Source: Mixophyes australis (taxonomy: Eukaryota > Chordata > Amphibia > Anura > Limnodynastidae). From it: a DNA stretch of 64,000 nt. Below are positions 47,150 to 58,116 of the stretch, piece after piece. The stretch spans positions 78,949,369 through 79,013,368 of the forward strand of contig JAVHZZ010000006.1 in assembly GCA_036250195.1 (NCBI GenBank), read 5' to 3'. Position 1 is the stretch's first letter, and each line of letters starts with the position of its first letter. A program made the position numbers and the translations under genes. The notes under the pieces were generated by a model. It saw nothing but the letters and a program-made list of their open reading frames with translations. It was not told where the DNA came from and did not search any database.

Positions 47150-47300
47150 GTTGGCACTACTCGGAGGAAGGTGCGGAATCAAACGTGCCCCTGGTATTCA
47201 CCAGGGACCCCCGCAAGGAGGTATGGACTCTGCCGCAGGAGACACGCAGGTCGCGGTCCTTCCCCAAGTCGGATAGCGAGGCACGTGAGAAGAGACTTGG
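47150..47300. mobile_element. Gypsy LTR fragment, same orientation as 50.4 kb LTR
   Basis: From 'ttggcactactcggaggaag' to 'gcgaggcacgtgagaagag' it matches 50,397-50,540 almost base for base, including 'tcgcggtccttcccc/tgccc'. It is the likely remnant of the second LTR of the minus-strand element whose body lies at 48,010-50,367. Confidence 0.75.
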
Positions 47301-47372
47301 ATGTCTCGGTTCTGGTGAGAGCCACGATATTAGAGGGATCAATGATACATTGAGGAACTAATGGGTTTAGGC

Positions 47373-48009
47373 CAGTGGTTCCCAAACTTTTGCAGTTTGC
47401 GGCACCCTTAGAGTCTCCATAATTTTTTCAAGGCACCCCTCCAAAATAATAATTGAGCAGTCCCGTTTTATAAGCAGTCAAAAAAACGTAATAAGTATTT
47501 AGGTCAGGACAGAGATACTTATTTAGTTGTATGCAAAAATAATACAAATAAATCCAAGGAAAAAGAGTATTTTATATATATTTTTTTCAATTATATTTCT
47601 GTCAAAGAATAATTTACAGCTAACTCACACTGTGCCCCCTCTTCATCTCCACATTATCTGTTCCCCCTCTGCATCACCACACACTGTGCCCCTCTGCATC
47701 CACACACTCTGTGCCCCTCTGCATCCACGCTCTGCCCCCTCTGCAGTCGCGCTCTGCATCCTTTCAGCCCACTCTGCATCCACTCTCAGCCCCCTCTGCA
47801 TCCTTTCTGCTCCCTCTGCATCCGCGCTCTGCCTCCTCTGCATCCGTGCTGTGCCCCCTCACTCTGCCCCCTCTATATCCCGCTGTGTATAGGAAGAAAA
47901 AGAAAAACCCAAAAAAAGGAAAAAAAAAAAACCTTACCAATCCGGCGGCGCCCGGTACCCAGCATCCTCTCTCCTGCCGCTTCTCACTAAATATGTCATC
48001 ACGCCCGGC
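47373..48009. mobile_element. Non-autonomous hAT fragment with 'ctctgcatccac' tandem motif
   Basis: Begins CAGTGGTTCCCAAACTTTTG and ggcacccttagagtctcc, a hAT terminus of the Charlie-like type. A degenerate tandem array of 'gccccctctgcatccacgct' units covers about 47,630-47,880. It ends at about 48,009 where gypsy RT coding begins. No right terminus or duplication is visible. Confidence 0.6.
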
Positions 48010-50367
48010 ATTCAGTGAGAAGCGAGGAGGGAGGAGGTCGCTGTGCTAGGAGCGATAATGAAGAAGTCTTGGATGAATTGTCGATAATAGTTAGCGAAGC
48101 CGATGAACCTCTGAATAGCTTTGAGACCCTGAGGTTGAGGCCAATCCATGATAGCAGATACCTTGGTGGGATCCATCTGTAGTCCCAGGCCAGACATGAT
48201 AAAACCAAGGAAAGGTACTTGGGATACTTCAAAGACACATTTCTCCAATTTGCGATAGAGATGGTATTTATGTAATCTGCGTAAAACCTCTTTAATCTGT
48301 TCCTGATGAGAAATCAGATCTTTAGAGAACATCAAGATGTAATCTAAATAGACCACTACAGAGGTATAAAGCAAATCTTGAAAGAGGTCATTGACAAATG
48401 TTTGAAAGATGGCAGGGGCATTGCAAAGGCCAAAGGGCATTACCAGATACTCGAAGTTCCCATCCCTGGTATTGAAGGCCGTCTTCCACTCGTCACCCTT
48501 CTTGATACGAATCAGGTTGTAGGCCCCTCGAAGGTCTAATTTGGTGAAAATTCAGGACCCACTGATTCTGTCAAAGAGGTCAGAGATAAGGGGTAGAGGA
48601 TACAGATTCTTGACAGTAATGCGATTAAGGGGACGATAATCAATGCACGGGCGGAGTGACCCATCTTTTCTCTTGACAAAGAAGAATCCGGCCCCAGCAG
48701 GAGAAGTAGACTTGCGGATAAACCCCCGTTTCAGGTTCTCCGAGATATAATGGGACATAGCCAAAGTCTCGGGACGGGACAAAGGATAGGTCTGTCCCTT
48801 GGGTATGGGTTGATCAGGAGACAGGATGATGGAACAGTCCCAGGGATGATGGGGAGGTAAGGTCTCTGCCTTAATCTTGCTGAAGACATTCTGGAACTCC
48901 GCATAGGCAACAGGAAGGACAGAATCAGTAACTGTGGAGTGGGCAATCACCCGAGAACTGGGAGAAGGAACTCCGGACATGCATCTGTGATGACATTCAG
49001 AACCCCATATGGTAACCTGAGCATGGCCCCAATCCATCTGTGGTGAATGCATCTGGAGCCAGGGTAGTCCCAAGATAAGAGGGTTAATGGATTTGGGCAA
49101 AACCAGGAACTGAATCATCTCATTATGAAGAGCTGCTACCATCAACCAGACAGGAGAGGTGACGGAGGAGATGGAACCGTTGACAACACGATTGCCATCC
49201 ACTGCCGTTAATGACAATGGTTGAGGCAAAGGTAGTACAGGAATTTGGAGTCCAGAAGCGAGAGTAGCAGACAAGTTCCCGGAGGAGCCGGAATCCACAA
49301 AGACTGTGGTGGAAAAGTGGCCTTTAGGGGTGCTCAGGGTGACAGCCATGAGAAGTTCTGGGGTGTTTTTGGAATAGGGAGCAACTGTGGATTCTACTAA
49401 AACGGCCTCCCTGCCACCGTTTAGGAGGAAAGGTTTCCCGGTCTCTTGGAGCAGGCTCTGAGGAGGTGTCAGGAGTCTCCACAGTAAAGGCAGAGTAGTT
49501 GCTTGAACCGCCTCTCCTGTTCTTCCGGGGACAATCGAGAATGTCCAACTTGCATGGGTTCGTCCAAGGGCAGAACCAGGTTTTGGAATTGTGGAGCAAG
49601 TCGAGGTACAACCCACCTGGTAGTAGAGCGTTCCTGCGTGCGTTCTTGGTAACGCAGGTCTACCTTGATACAAAGGGAAATAAGGGTATCAAGATCTGAA
49701 GGGAGATCCCTAAAAATCAGTTCATCTTTAATTTCATAAACCAGACCTTGCCAAAATGTTGCCACCAGTGCCTCGTTGTTCCACTAGTTCAGATGCCAAA
49801 GTCTGGATCTGAACCGCTTATTGACCCATGGACAGGTTACCTTGACGAAGGCTCAGCAACCTGGTAGCCGCAGAAGCTACTCTCCCTGATCAAAAACTCT
49901 CCTGAAGGCTTCAATGAAGGAGGTTGTGTTACTGAGTAGGGGACCACTCCGTTCCCATAGGGGCAAGGCCCAGGCGAGCGCATGACCGCTCAGGAGGGAG
50001 ATTATAAATGCCACTGGTGTGTTCAGAGGGGAATGCTCCGGGGGTTACACTCAAATTGAATGGCACATTGGTTCAGGAAACCCCTGCATCGCTTGGGATC
50101 TCCATCAAACTTTTCAGGAGTCGGAATGCGCAGGCTGGAAGCGGCTGTGGAGACCGTGACCACACTGGAGGATGCTGCCGTGGAGGAGGTTATGGCTGGA
50201 GTAGTAGGCAGGGAGCGTGTAGAGCATCAAAGCGGGTGGCGATGCCTTGGACACAATGAAGCAGGTGTGCCTGGGCCACCTCTTGTTGTTCAACCCGCTA
50301 AGCCAGGTGAAGGAGGTCCCGAGCTGAAAGTTCACCAGACCCCTCCGTAGTCATGGCCAGAGTATAC
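48010..50367 (-). pseudogene. Ty3/gypsy retrotransposon gag-pol, degraded
   Basis: On the minus strand, from high to low coordinates: a gag start MTTEGSGELSARDLL (ATG at about 50,354, TAG soon after); gag remnants; a zinc-knuckle start CLYCGDS (about 49,470-49,490); the aspartic-protease motif [10 protein letters not shown] (about 49,280-49,312); RT blocks [36 protein letters not shown] and [12 protein letters not shown] (about 48,740-48,560); then MPFGLCNAPAIFQ (48,440) and a palm motif reading YLDY (about 48,335-48,350). RNase H, integrase and the far 3' part are missing. Several stops and frameshifts, plus loss of the second palm Asp, make it inactive. Confidence 0.92.
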
Positions 50368-50874
50368 TGTCACGACTGTGTTGCGTACCTGCTAGCGTTG
50401 GCGCTACTCAGAGGAAGGTGCGGAATCTAACGTGCCCCTGGTATTCACCAGGGACCCCCACAAGGAGGTATGAACTCCGCCGCAGGAGACATGCAGGTCG
50501 CGGTCCTTGCCCAAGTCGAATAGCGAGGCACGTGAGAAGAGTGGTCAGACAAGCTGGATCGGTAACGGTGCTAGCAATAGAAGTACACAAGGAGTATTCA
50601 GAGGGATGGTGAGACAAGCTGGGTCGGTAACGTTCAGGAAGCACAGTACAACAGGGAGATCCAAAAGGAGTAGCCAGGAAGTGCCTTATAAAGTGGGAGC
50701 AGCCAATGGGGAGCCGGAGGGCGGCGGCGCTGTCATCAGCTGCCGCAGAGAACTAAGAGTAGCGTCCCGTTGCCTAACAACGGGATACGCGTGTGTGGAC
50801 AGCGGGTCCGGGCAGCCAGAAGTGGCGCGTCTGGTTGCCAAGTAACGCGAGGGGACAGCACAGGCGGCCTGACA
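50368..50874 (-). mobile_element. 5' LTR of the minus-strand gypsy element
   Basis: A 507-bp LTR. On + it starts TGTCACGACTG and ends GGCGGCCTGACA (TGTCA...TGACA). It lies directly upstream, in the minus direction, of the gag start at 50,354. Its central part matches fragments at 47,150-47,300 and 40,930-41,110. Confidence 0.85.
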
Positions 50875-51215
50875 ATGGTCTACTCCTTTTTTTAAACTTA
50901 TTATTTTATTGCCTTTATTATCTGAGCTGAATTAATAAAAATATGGAACGTTTAATGTTAAATGTAGTTTGGTATGGTATGTTATGTATTTTTTTTTACC
51001 GTCATTTCCATAAATTTGCCTGGTCCCACCCCCCCAAGTATATAGATAGGTTACTTTTTTAATATCAAGAAAATTATTTAGCACAGGTTTCTGCAGTAAG
51101 TAAATAGGAAGAATATGAGCAGACCAATCTAAACTGGGGAAAATAGAGCATATTGGAAGATATGCAGCCAGCAGTTTCCTGACTGTGCGCTCCAAAATTA
51201 AAATAATATTACTAT
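50875..51215. other. Short AT-rich spacer
   Basis: No feature; T9 runs near 50,990 only. Confidence 0.4.
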
Positions 51216-51333
51216 CTTTAATTTATAAGGCGCCACAATGGGTCCGGAGTGCCGTACACGACATATACAGGAAACAGTGACCTATGACACAACATTATAC
51301 ATAAAAAACAAAATATGAAGAACAAAAATATAT

Positions 51334-51354
51334 AAATACACACACACACACACA
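51334..51354. repeat. (CA)n microsatellite
   Basis: About ten ACA/CAC dinucleotides in the L2 3' region. Confidence 0.9.
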
Positions 51355-52760
51355 CGTACATACGTAACATGGTAATGCAAATCAAATTATTTCTGGGACA
51401 ATGAATGAAAGTGATGGTAGAAATTAGCGAGAAGTAGGCCGAAGCTTAAGAAAACAGGGCTTGGGAAGCAGGCCAAGAGATACAGAGGGTGATGGAATAG
51501 TAGAAGGAGTACACAAGGAAAGAGGGTCCTGCTCCTGAGAGCTTACATCCTAAAGGAAAGGGGGAGACATAAATAGGGTGGTACTACCTGAGGGAGAGAG
51601 CCGGGACAAGGGAGTTAGGAGGAGGACTGATATGACTAATTTCTTTATTCAAGTCTAAGGACATGCTTGAAGCCTTTGAGAGTAGATGCTAACCTGATGG
51701 AACGTGGAAGATCGTTCCACAGCTGGGGAGCAGCCAGGCAAAGTCCTGGAGACGGGAGTGGGAAGAGGTAATTAGTGAAGTAGTGAGGCGGCGGTCACAG
51801 GCAGAGAAGTGAAGGTGGCTAGGAGTGTAGGTAGAGATGAGATTGGAGATGTAGGGAGGGGAGGATTGATTAAGAGCTTTAAAGGGGAGGGTGAGGAGTT
51901 TAAATTTAATTCTGCAGGCTATGGAGAGTCATTGTAGTGACTGTTGGAGGGAGACAGCAGAGATAGAGCAGCGGGAGAGAAAAATGATGCGGGCGGAAGC
52001 ATTGAGGATAGACTTAAGAGGGTCAAGTTGAGAATCAGGTAAACCAGAGAGAAGGTTATAGTACTCAAGGTGAGAGATTACAAGCGAGTGAACAAGGGTT
52101 TTCGTGGCTTTCCTGGTGAGAAAGGGGCGTATCTTGGATATATTCCAAGGGTGAAAGTAGCAGGATTTTGAGAGGGACAGAATGTGAAGTTTGAAGGAGA
52201 GGGAGCAATCAAGGATAACCCCAAGGCATCGGACTTGAGGGACAGAAACAAGGGTAGTGTTATTAACAGAAAGAGGGGGGGGAGAGTCCTGGAAGGGGAG
52301 AAGACGATAAGTTCAGTCTTGGAAATATTGAGTTTAAGGAAGCATTGGGACATTCAATATGAGATGGCCGAGAGACAGCAGGAGACACGAGACAAAAGGG
52401 AAGGCGAGAGGTCAGGGAATGAAAGATAAATTTGGGTATCATCAGCATAGAGGTGAATAAGGATAAGACGGGAGTAGAGTCTTTTGGATTTAGCAAGGAG
52501 AAGGTCACAAGTGACCTTAGTGAGGGCTGTTTCGGTGGAGGGGGCGAAAACCGTATTGAAGCGTGTCAATGAGTGAATGAGAAGAGAGAAAGGAGGTGAG
52601 ATGGTTGTAGACAAACCGTTCAAGGAGTTTGGAGGCAAAAGGAAGAAGCGAAATAGGGCGGTAATTAGAGAGAGGCGGGATCATGGGATGGTTTCTTGAG
52701 TATGGGGGAGACAATAGCATGTTTAAAAGAGGAGGGGAAGATTCCAGAGAAGAGGGATAG

Positions 52761-53298
52761 TATCACATATCTCCCCAATACAAGGGGCTCGATTCTTTCA
52801 CCTGCCAAATGTGGGGATCCCCGCCGGCGCCGCGTCTGTCTGATGGCGGCAGCCATCTGGATTACGGATCTGCGCATGCGCAGATCCGTCCTGTCAGATA
52901 GAACTCCTCCTCTCCGCTCCTATTTGTCCAGCCTGTCATCACCTCACTATTTAAGGCACTTGGGCCAACACTCAGTTGCCTGTTCTTTGTTTGTCAGCCC
53001 TGACTGTGTGAAGACTTGGCTCCCTGGCTCCAGCTTACCTGCTTCCTGTATATCTGCATGACTGACTCAGCTGCTCATTCCTGGATATCAACTCAGAGTT
53101 ACCATCCTTTCCAGCACCTCAGCTCAGCTGCTCATTCCTGGATACCAACTCACACAGTTTACTATCCTTTCCAGCATCTCAGCTCAGCTGTTCAGTATGA
53201 CAAATCTACAAGATCTCTGCTCACTGAGTCCCCCTACCTGTACCTGTATTTGTGCATGACAAACCTAGGAACCATATTCCATGCCGTGAATCGTGACA
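52761..53298 (-). mobile_element. Solo LTR nested in the L2, GATAG duplication
   Basis: A 538-bp insertion that starts TATCACATATC and ends CGTGACA on +, so on minus it reads TGTCACG...GTGATA (TGTCA/TGATA). It is flanked by identical GATAG at 52,756-52,760 and 53,299-53,303. Removing it and one duplication restores a continuous L2 segment: on minus HLLNLSLFSGIFPSS reads through the junction. Internal units 'cagctcagctgctcattcctgg' are repeated three times (about 53,065-53,195). Confidence 0.88.
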
Positions 53299-54900
53299 GA
53301 TAGGTTGAGGAGGTGGGAAAGGTGGGAGCAGGCCTCAAGAGAGAGGGAGTGGAGGAGGTGGGAGGGGATTGGGTCCTGCGGGCAAGTGGAGGGGGTGAGG
53401 AAGAAAGAAGGGTATGGACTTCATCTGCAGATACTGGAGTAAATGAAGAGAAGGAGGGTGAGCTAGCAAGTGGGGAGGGGAGAAAGGAGATAGCAACCGC
53501 AAAAGGGGGACAGAGTGGGCAAGGAGGGGGGACAGGGTGGGGTAAAAAGGGACTGCTGGGAGATGTCATGACGTATTGACTCAATCTTGCAGGTAAAGTG
53601 GGTAGCAAAGTCGGCAGCACAGGGAGTGGGAGAGGGGGAGGGGAGAGGAAGGAGTTGAAGGTGGCAAAAAGCCGACGGGGGTTGGAGGATTGGGAAGAAA
53701 TGAGAGCCTTAAAGAAGAGCGATAGAGACGAACTGTAAGACGCAAGCATGAACTTGAGGGTGACAGTATGTGATTGTAAAAGGAAACAGCCTCATCGGGG
53801 CAAGAAAGAGTGGTGATGGGGAGAGGAGCGAGCCCAGGGAGGAGAATGTGGTAGGATCAACTGTCAAGATTACACCTGGTGAGAGTAACCTTGAGGGATG
53901 GGGACGGTGAGAGGGGTGGAGAAATGCTAAAAGGGAGGAGATGGTCGTCAGAGGAAAAGGTGAATTAATGAGTTCGGAGACTTTCCCAAGGTGTGAAAAA
54001 ACCAAATCAAAGCAATGGCTACTGCAGTGGGAGGGAGAGCATGTCGATTGATAGGGACCAAGGGAGGAGGAGAGGGAGAGAAGTTTGGAGGCAGCAAGGT
54101 CTGAGGGATTGTCTATAGGGATATTAAAGTCCCCCAAGATGAGGGAGGAAAGGTCAGAGGAGAGCAATTGAGAGAGCCAGGTGGCAAAGTGATCAAGCAA
54201 TTGAGAGACAGGACCAGGATGACGGTAGATAACAGCAACACTGAGGTGGACTGGGTGGAAAAGACAGATAGAGTGTACCTCAAAAGGAGGAAAAAGAGAG
54301 GGAGGGTTTAGGGGGAAAAACCTGAGAAGAGCAGCAGGAGGAGAGAAGTATGCCAATGCCACCACCTTGCCGGTCCCCAGGTTTGGGTGTGTGGGAGAAG
54401 GACAAGCCCCCGAAAGAGAGAGCAGCAGGACAGGTAGTGTCCTCAGGGGATAGCCAAGTTTCAGTGATAGCAAGCAGACTGAAAGATCTAGAGATAAAGA
54501 GATAATGGATAGAGGTGGGGGAGGAGTGGAGATGGGGAAGATAAGGGGATTTATAAATGGGAGAGACAGAAGGAGTGATGTGAGGGAATAGATTTCCTGG
54601 GGGGAAGAGAGGGAGGTGGTAGGTAGAAACAGACTGACGCTGAGAGAAGGACAGTGAAGGGGCAAGAGGGAAAGGGTGTGAGTGGAGAAGAGGAGGAAGG
54701 AGGGAAAGATGGTGGAGGGGACATCAAGTCAGATCAGGGGTACAGAAAAGAAGAGAGGAGTGAAATAGGGGAGGGGAACGAGAAAGAAGAGGGAGGAGTA
54801 AGGTGGAGGAAGAATATGGAAAGGTTGGACAATGGAAGCAGGGGGGATAGAGGGAGAGGACAGAAATGAGAGAGGAGCAAATCATGATAAAGCTTGAGAA

Positions 54901-56691
54901 GGTGTGGAATAGACAGTTGAAAGTAATACAGAAATTAAGGATGGCAAGGGCTTACAAGTAAAGTGAGGAAATGGTGTGAACAGGAAAGGTAAGTAAAGCA
55001 AGAGAGCGCAGCGGAAGAAGGAGAGAAAAGAGAAAAAAAAATGTAAAGTATCACTCAAGGAATAGGAAGCAGTTAGGACAATAGAGATACCAGATGGGTG
55101 TGTTTATAAAAACAGTTAGATTAGACATTGACACTATGCATGATAGGAAGGCAATTGTATAACATAAGGCATAATACAAGGTGCACTGAGCTGGCTATGT
55201 AAGTCCACAGAACAAGAGGGAGCCAGTTAAAAATTCAAGCTAAGTGGAACAACATTGCAGTTTAAAGGTTGGAATACAAGCAGCATAAGTGGAATCAACA
55301 AGTCATATTAGAACTGCACCAGCCAAAAATAAGTGTGAGAAACAGATCAGCAGGGAGTGTCAAGGCAGTTGACAATGCAGGTGGTTTAGGATATCAAAGC
55401 TCACGGCTGATTGTGGAATGTTGTCCTCATGTAGCAGTGTTTGCAGGTAGAAGGTTCACCTCCTGTTCATCTCTTGTATATTGCTTACTATACTAACTAA
55501 ATTTGTTAATACACTTGTAAAAATCCTCACTTAAAAGAATCCTCACTAGCAAAAAGCCTTAGACTGCTGTTTAAATAGGTTCAAATAGCCATGTGACCAC
55601 TTTCATGAATTAACCCCCACTAATTACACACACTACAAACAAATATAGGTAACACAACATAGTATAACATGTATTATGTAGTTACAATAACCAGCATACA
55701 GCCAAGTCAGACCAAGAGGACCCGCATAAAACTTTTAATACAATTTGATGCAGCGATAAATGTTGTTTTGCAACATATGCAATTGTATGGAGGTATTCCA
55801 TACAATTGGAGGACTATGAAAATGTTCTTTAAAAAGTCTTTGATGGAAAGAGTACACAATTTGACATTGTAGTTTAGTAAAAGTCTTTATATGGAATGTA
55901 AAAACATATTAAAAAAAAGTTTCTTAAGAGAAAAGTCATTTTCTATTTATGCATTAGTCCCAAAATTTATGTAAAAGATGACTACATTATGTGTATTCTA
56001 TAAAAGTGATACTTTACGGTGGGTTATTGAAACCATGTCCACTTTTACTCATTAACATAAGATGACAATATTGGGATATACGGCGATGTAACTTTAGAAA
56101 ATATGGAATACACAGAAGGACAATCCTGAATTCAAGTTACAAAACTATTCCATTCCTCCTCTATCATAGAATATCCCCTATTATGTGAGTACAGGTTCCC
56201 ACACCATGACAAGCAGGTCTTAATTTACTATACAGACAAAATAGGAATATGACTAGACTGTTAAACGGCCATCATGAAAATGTACTTGCTTTAATTTTTA
56301 TTTCTCTTTGCTGCTTTAGCTATTTAGTTTTTACCAAACAGTTATTTTTTCACAATAATGCTAATAAAAGGAGTGGATGTTGATACATGCAAATTAGTCA
56401 CTTAGAACATATTTACTTTCACTTGTTAGGTCAGCATAATCTACCTCACTGCAAAAGCTATTGTACTTTGTTATCCGACATCCAATGCTCCAAAAGATTC
56501 TATGCAGTGCACTTAGATGCCCATACATGCATGTGACCGTGTATACAGCAACGGGTCATCATCTGACCACTAATGGTGCTGTCAGGATCGGCCGGTATAT
56601 GTCCAGCATTAGTGTGCAAATCTGTATTTCAATTATCTCCAGTTCTGACAAACTTTGTACTGTATGTATTTGTGACTGTTATTATTTTTTT
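54901..56691. other. Intergenic sequence, no gene recognised
   Basis: Purine-rich up to about 55,050 (possibly the L2 5' region), then AT-rich unique-looking sequence. A short inverted repeat 'caattgtatggagg ... ccatacaattg' lies near 55,780-55,808. No exon is supported. Confidence 0.4.
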
Positions 56692-56700
56692 TATATAAGG
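56692..56700 (+). promoter_or_regulatory. TATA box of the secreted-protein gene
   Basis: TATATAAGG lies 122 bases before the ATG at 56,822. A start site about 25-30 bases downstream would give a 5' UTR of roughly 95-100 bases with no upstream ATG in strong context. Confidence 0.5.
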
Positions 56701-56821
56701 CAGCATGCATTTTAGTTTTGTTTTGTGGACCTTTAAAGGCCCCTTTTTTCAGAGTACTGAGGTTTTCAGACCAGCCTTGCAGTTGTGATACATTTTTCTC
56801 ACCAGTCTCTTAGGAGCAGAC

Positions 56822-56918
56822 ATGGAGAGGACTCTGCTGTGTCTGTTGTTGATTTTCTCACTGGGCTTTGCTTTGAAGCAGAAACGGGAGCCAGCAGAAT
56901 GGGATTATCGGTCAGAAG
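56822..56918 (+). CDS. Uncharacterised small secreted protein, exon 1 (signal peptide)
   Basis: ATG at 56,822 in the context gcagacATGg. It encodes 32 residues plus one base: a classic signal peptide (MERTLLCLLLIFSLGFA, cleavage expected near residue 17), then the charged LKQKREPAEWDYRSE. The donor is TCAGAAG|gtaaga (phase 1). The combination of TATA box, start, signal peptide, strong donor and an in-frame second exon makes this a real gene. I do not recognise the family. The rest of the gene should lie beyond 64,000, because no further exon is visible among the transposons that fill 58-64 kb. Confidence 0.8.
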
Positions 56919-57517
56919 GTAAGACACACCTGGATAGCAGCTATTAGTGAAGACAATTTTGGAAAGATTCAGAGGGAAAATGTAACATGTTTACAGTGCA
57001 CAGAAAATGCTGTAATTACTGACCTCATCTTAAAAAAACAGAACATTTCTCTGCCAGCAGTAACCCTGATAACTGACCAGAACACTATGTGTATCACATA
57101 ATATCTACGGAGTACAGCTAAATCCTTATGCAATTGGCAGACAAATAATATCATCATGTTTGTCTGATGACATCACTGGACTCATGGATGCCTTTCGTTT
57201 CCTGAATTCCCCAAAATGTGCTATAGATTAAGAAAGTGTTTATTCATTTTTTTCAATTAAAAATAGGTTCATGGTCCAAATTAAGCCCGAACAGGTCATG
57301 TTATTTATGATTCCATATCCTCCTGGAATCATCAGCATTGGAATTATAAAACAATGAGTTTTAGTGTCAAACCATCTACAATTAAAATCCCTCTAAACCT
57401 TGATGCTATATAGAGATGACTCTGGGTAGTCTTTAATATGGACTAATGTTTTTAGCTAAAAGGACTGTAAAGTGCGCCACCACATCACAGCAATGTTTTT
57501 CTTCTTTGATTCCACAG
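56919..57517 (+). other. Intron 1 of the secreted-protein gene
   Basis: A 599-bp intron with gtaaga donor and ttgattccacag acceptor. AT-rich, no repeat recognised. Confidence 0.7.
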
Positions 57518-57647
57518 CAGAGAAAGTTAACATGCGGGGGTGTGCTAATCTGACCAATGTATTGGACAACTGGAAATTTGCTATCATGACACAGTTCAGA
57601 AACTTGCTCCTGTATGACCATCACACTGTACTGCCTGACTATGGGAG
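57518..57647 (+). CDS. Uncharacterised small secreted protein, exon 2
   Basis: A 130-nt exon that continues exon 1 in frame: AEKVNMRGCANLTNVLDNW then KFAIMTQFRNLLLYDHHTVL and PDYG, ending in phase 2 at GGGAG|gtatgt. Residues 43-45 form an N-glycosylation sequon (NLT) and Cys41 is the only mature cysteine so far. The segment looks amphipathic-helical. The acceptor is a tandem CAGCAG: splicing at 57,518 or 57,521 gives ...SEAEKV or ...SEEKV, differing by one residue. The frame is open and the splice sites strong. Function unknown; a secreted or lumenal helical protein is the most the sequence supports. Confidence 0.8.
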
Positions 57648-58116
57648 GTATGTCACTGCCAAAGTAGCTTTAGAGCCTACTGTATCCCTGTAGTGTGGAG
57701 CTGGACAACAGGAAGCCATCAAAGTGCTCCAGTCCTCTTCCTTAGTTCTTATTCATAGTGTTGCACTGAGTATTTACAAACAGTACCGTATGTTGCATTT
57801 CATAGGGTACACCGAACCATCAAAGTTTCAGGGGAAAATGAGAATAAAAATTTCCAGGCCAAGTACGCTGGTAATATCAACTGCCACATGATACACAAAA
57901 ATACATGAATAAATACACTGGGTCACTCTGTATTCTGTCCCCTTCTCCAATTGATGGTGTCTCCATCTCCAATTTCTCTTTCCTGGTTGTTAGTCTTGGC
58001 TCCCATTATCTATTCTCTAGTCTCCGCTACTCCCATTTGGTAAATATTCTCCACGCCCTCGTCTCTCTACACCCCCCCACCACTCTCCACAACTGTTTTT
58101 TATGTGGCTGCTCAGT
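57648..58116 (+). other. Intron 2 of the secreted-protein gene, proximal part
   Basis: Starts with gtatgtcactgcc. C/T-rich sequence at 57,940-58,100; no further exon. The element at 58,117 and everything after it to the window end probably lie in this intron. Confidence 0.55.

Larger units (their letters stand above)
51216..54900 (-). pseudogene. L2-like LINE, minus strand, interrupted
   Basis: Minus-strand order: AP-endonuclease blocks KVVALAYFSPPAA, SVAVIYRHPGPVSQLLD and LILGDFNIPIDNPSD (about 54,115-54,142), then CFDLVFSHLG; a linker with DEVHTLLSSSPP (about 53,400); RT blocks FSGIFPSSFKHAIVSPILKK, NYRPISLLPFASKLLERFV (about 52,650-52,670), LQYGFRP and YADDTQIYLSF (about 52,430-52,450, catalytic YADD intact); then NISKTELIVFSPS. 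The 3' end at about 51,216-51,290 reads, on minus, 'gtacggcactccggacccat tgtggcgcc', nearly the same as the L2 tail at 62,690-62,720. Several frameshifts; a solo LTR sits inside at 52,761-53,298. The 5' boundary is uncertain. Confidence 0.87.

Noticed and set aside
46759..47361. 200-codon open frame
   Set aside because: No recognisable domain, and its 3' part is the gypsy LTR fragment at 47,150-47,300; likely chance.
53234..53749. Pro/Ser-rich 171-codon minus-strand ORF as a separate gene
   Set aside because: It is the linker between endonuclease and reverse transcriptase of the L2-like LINE, reading into the nested LTR.
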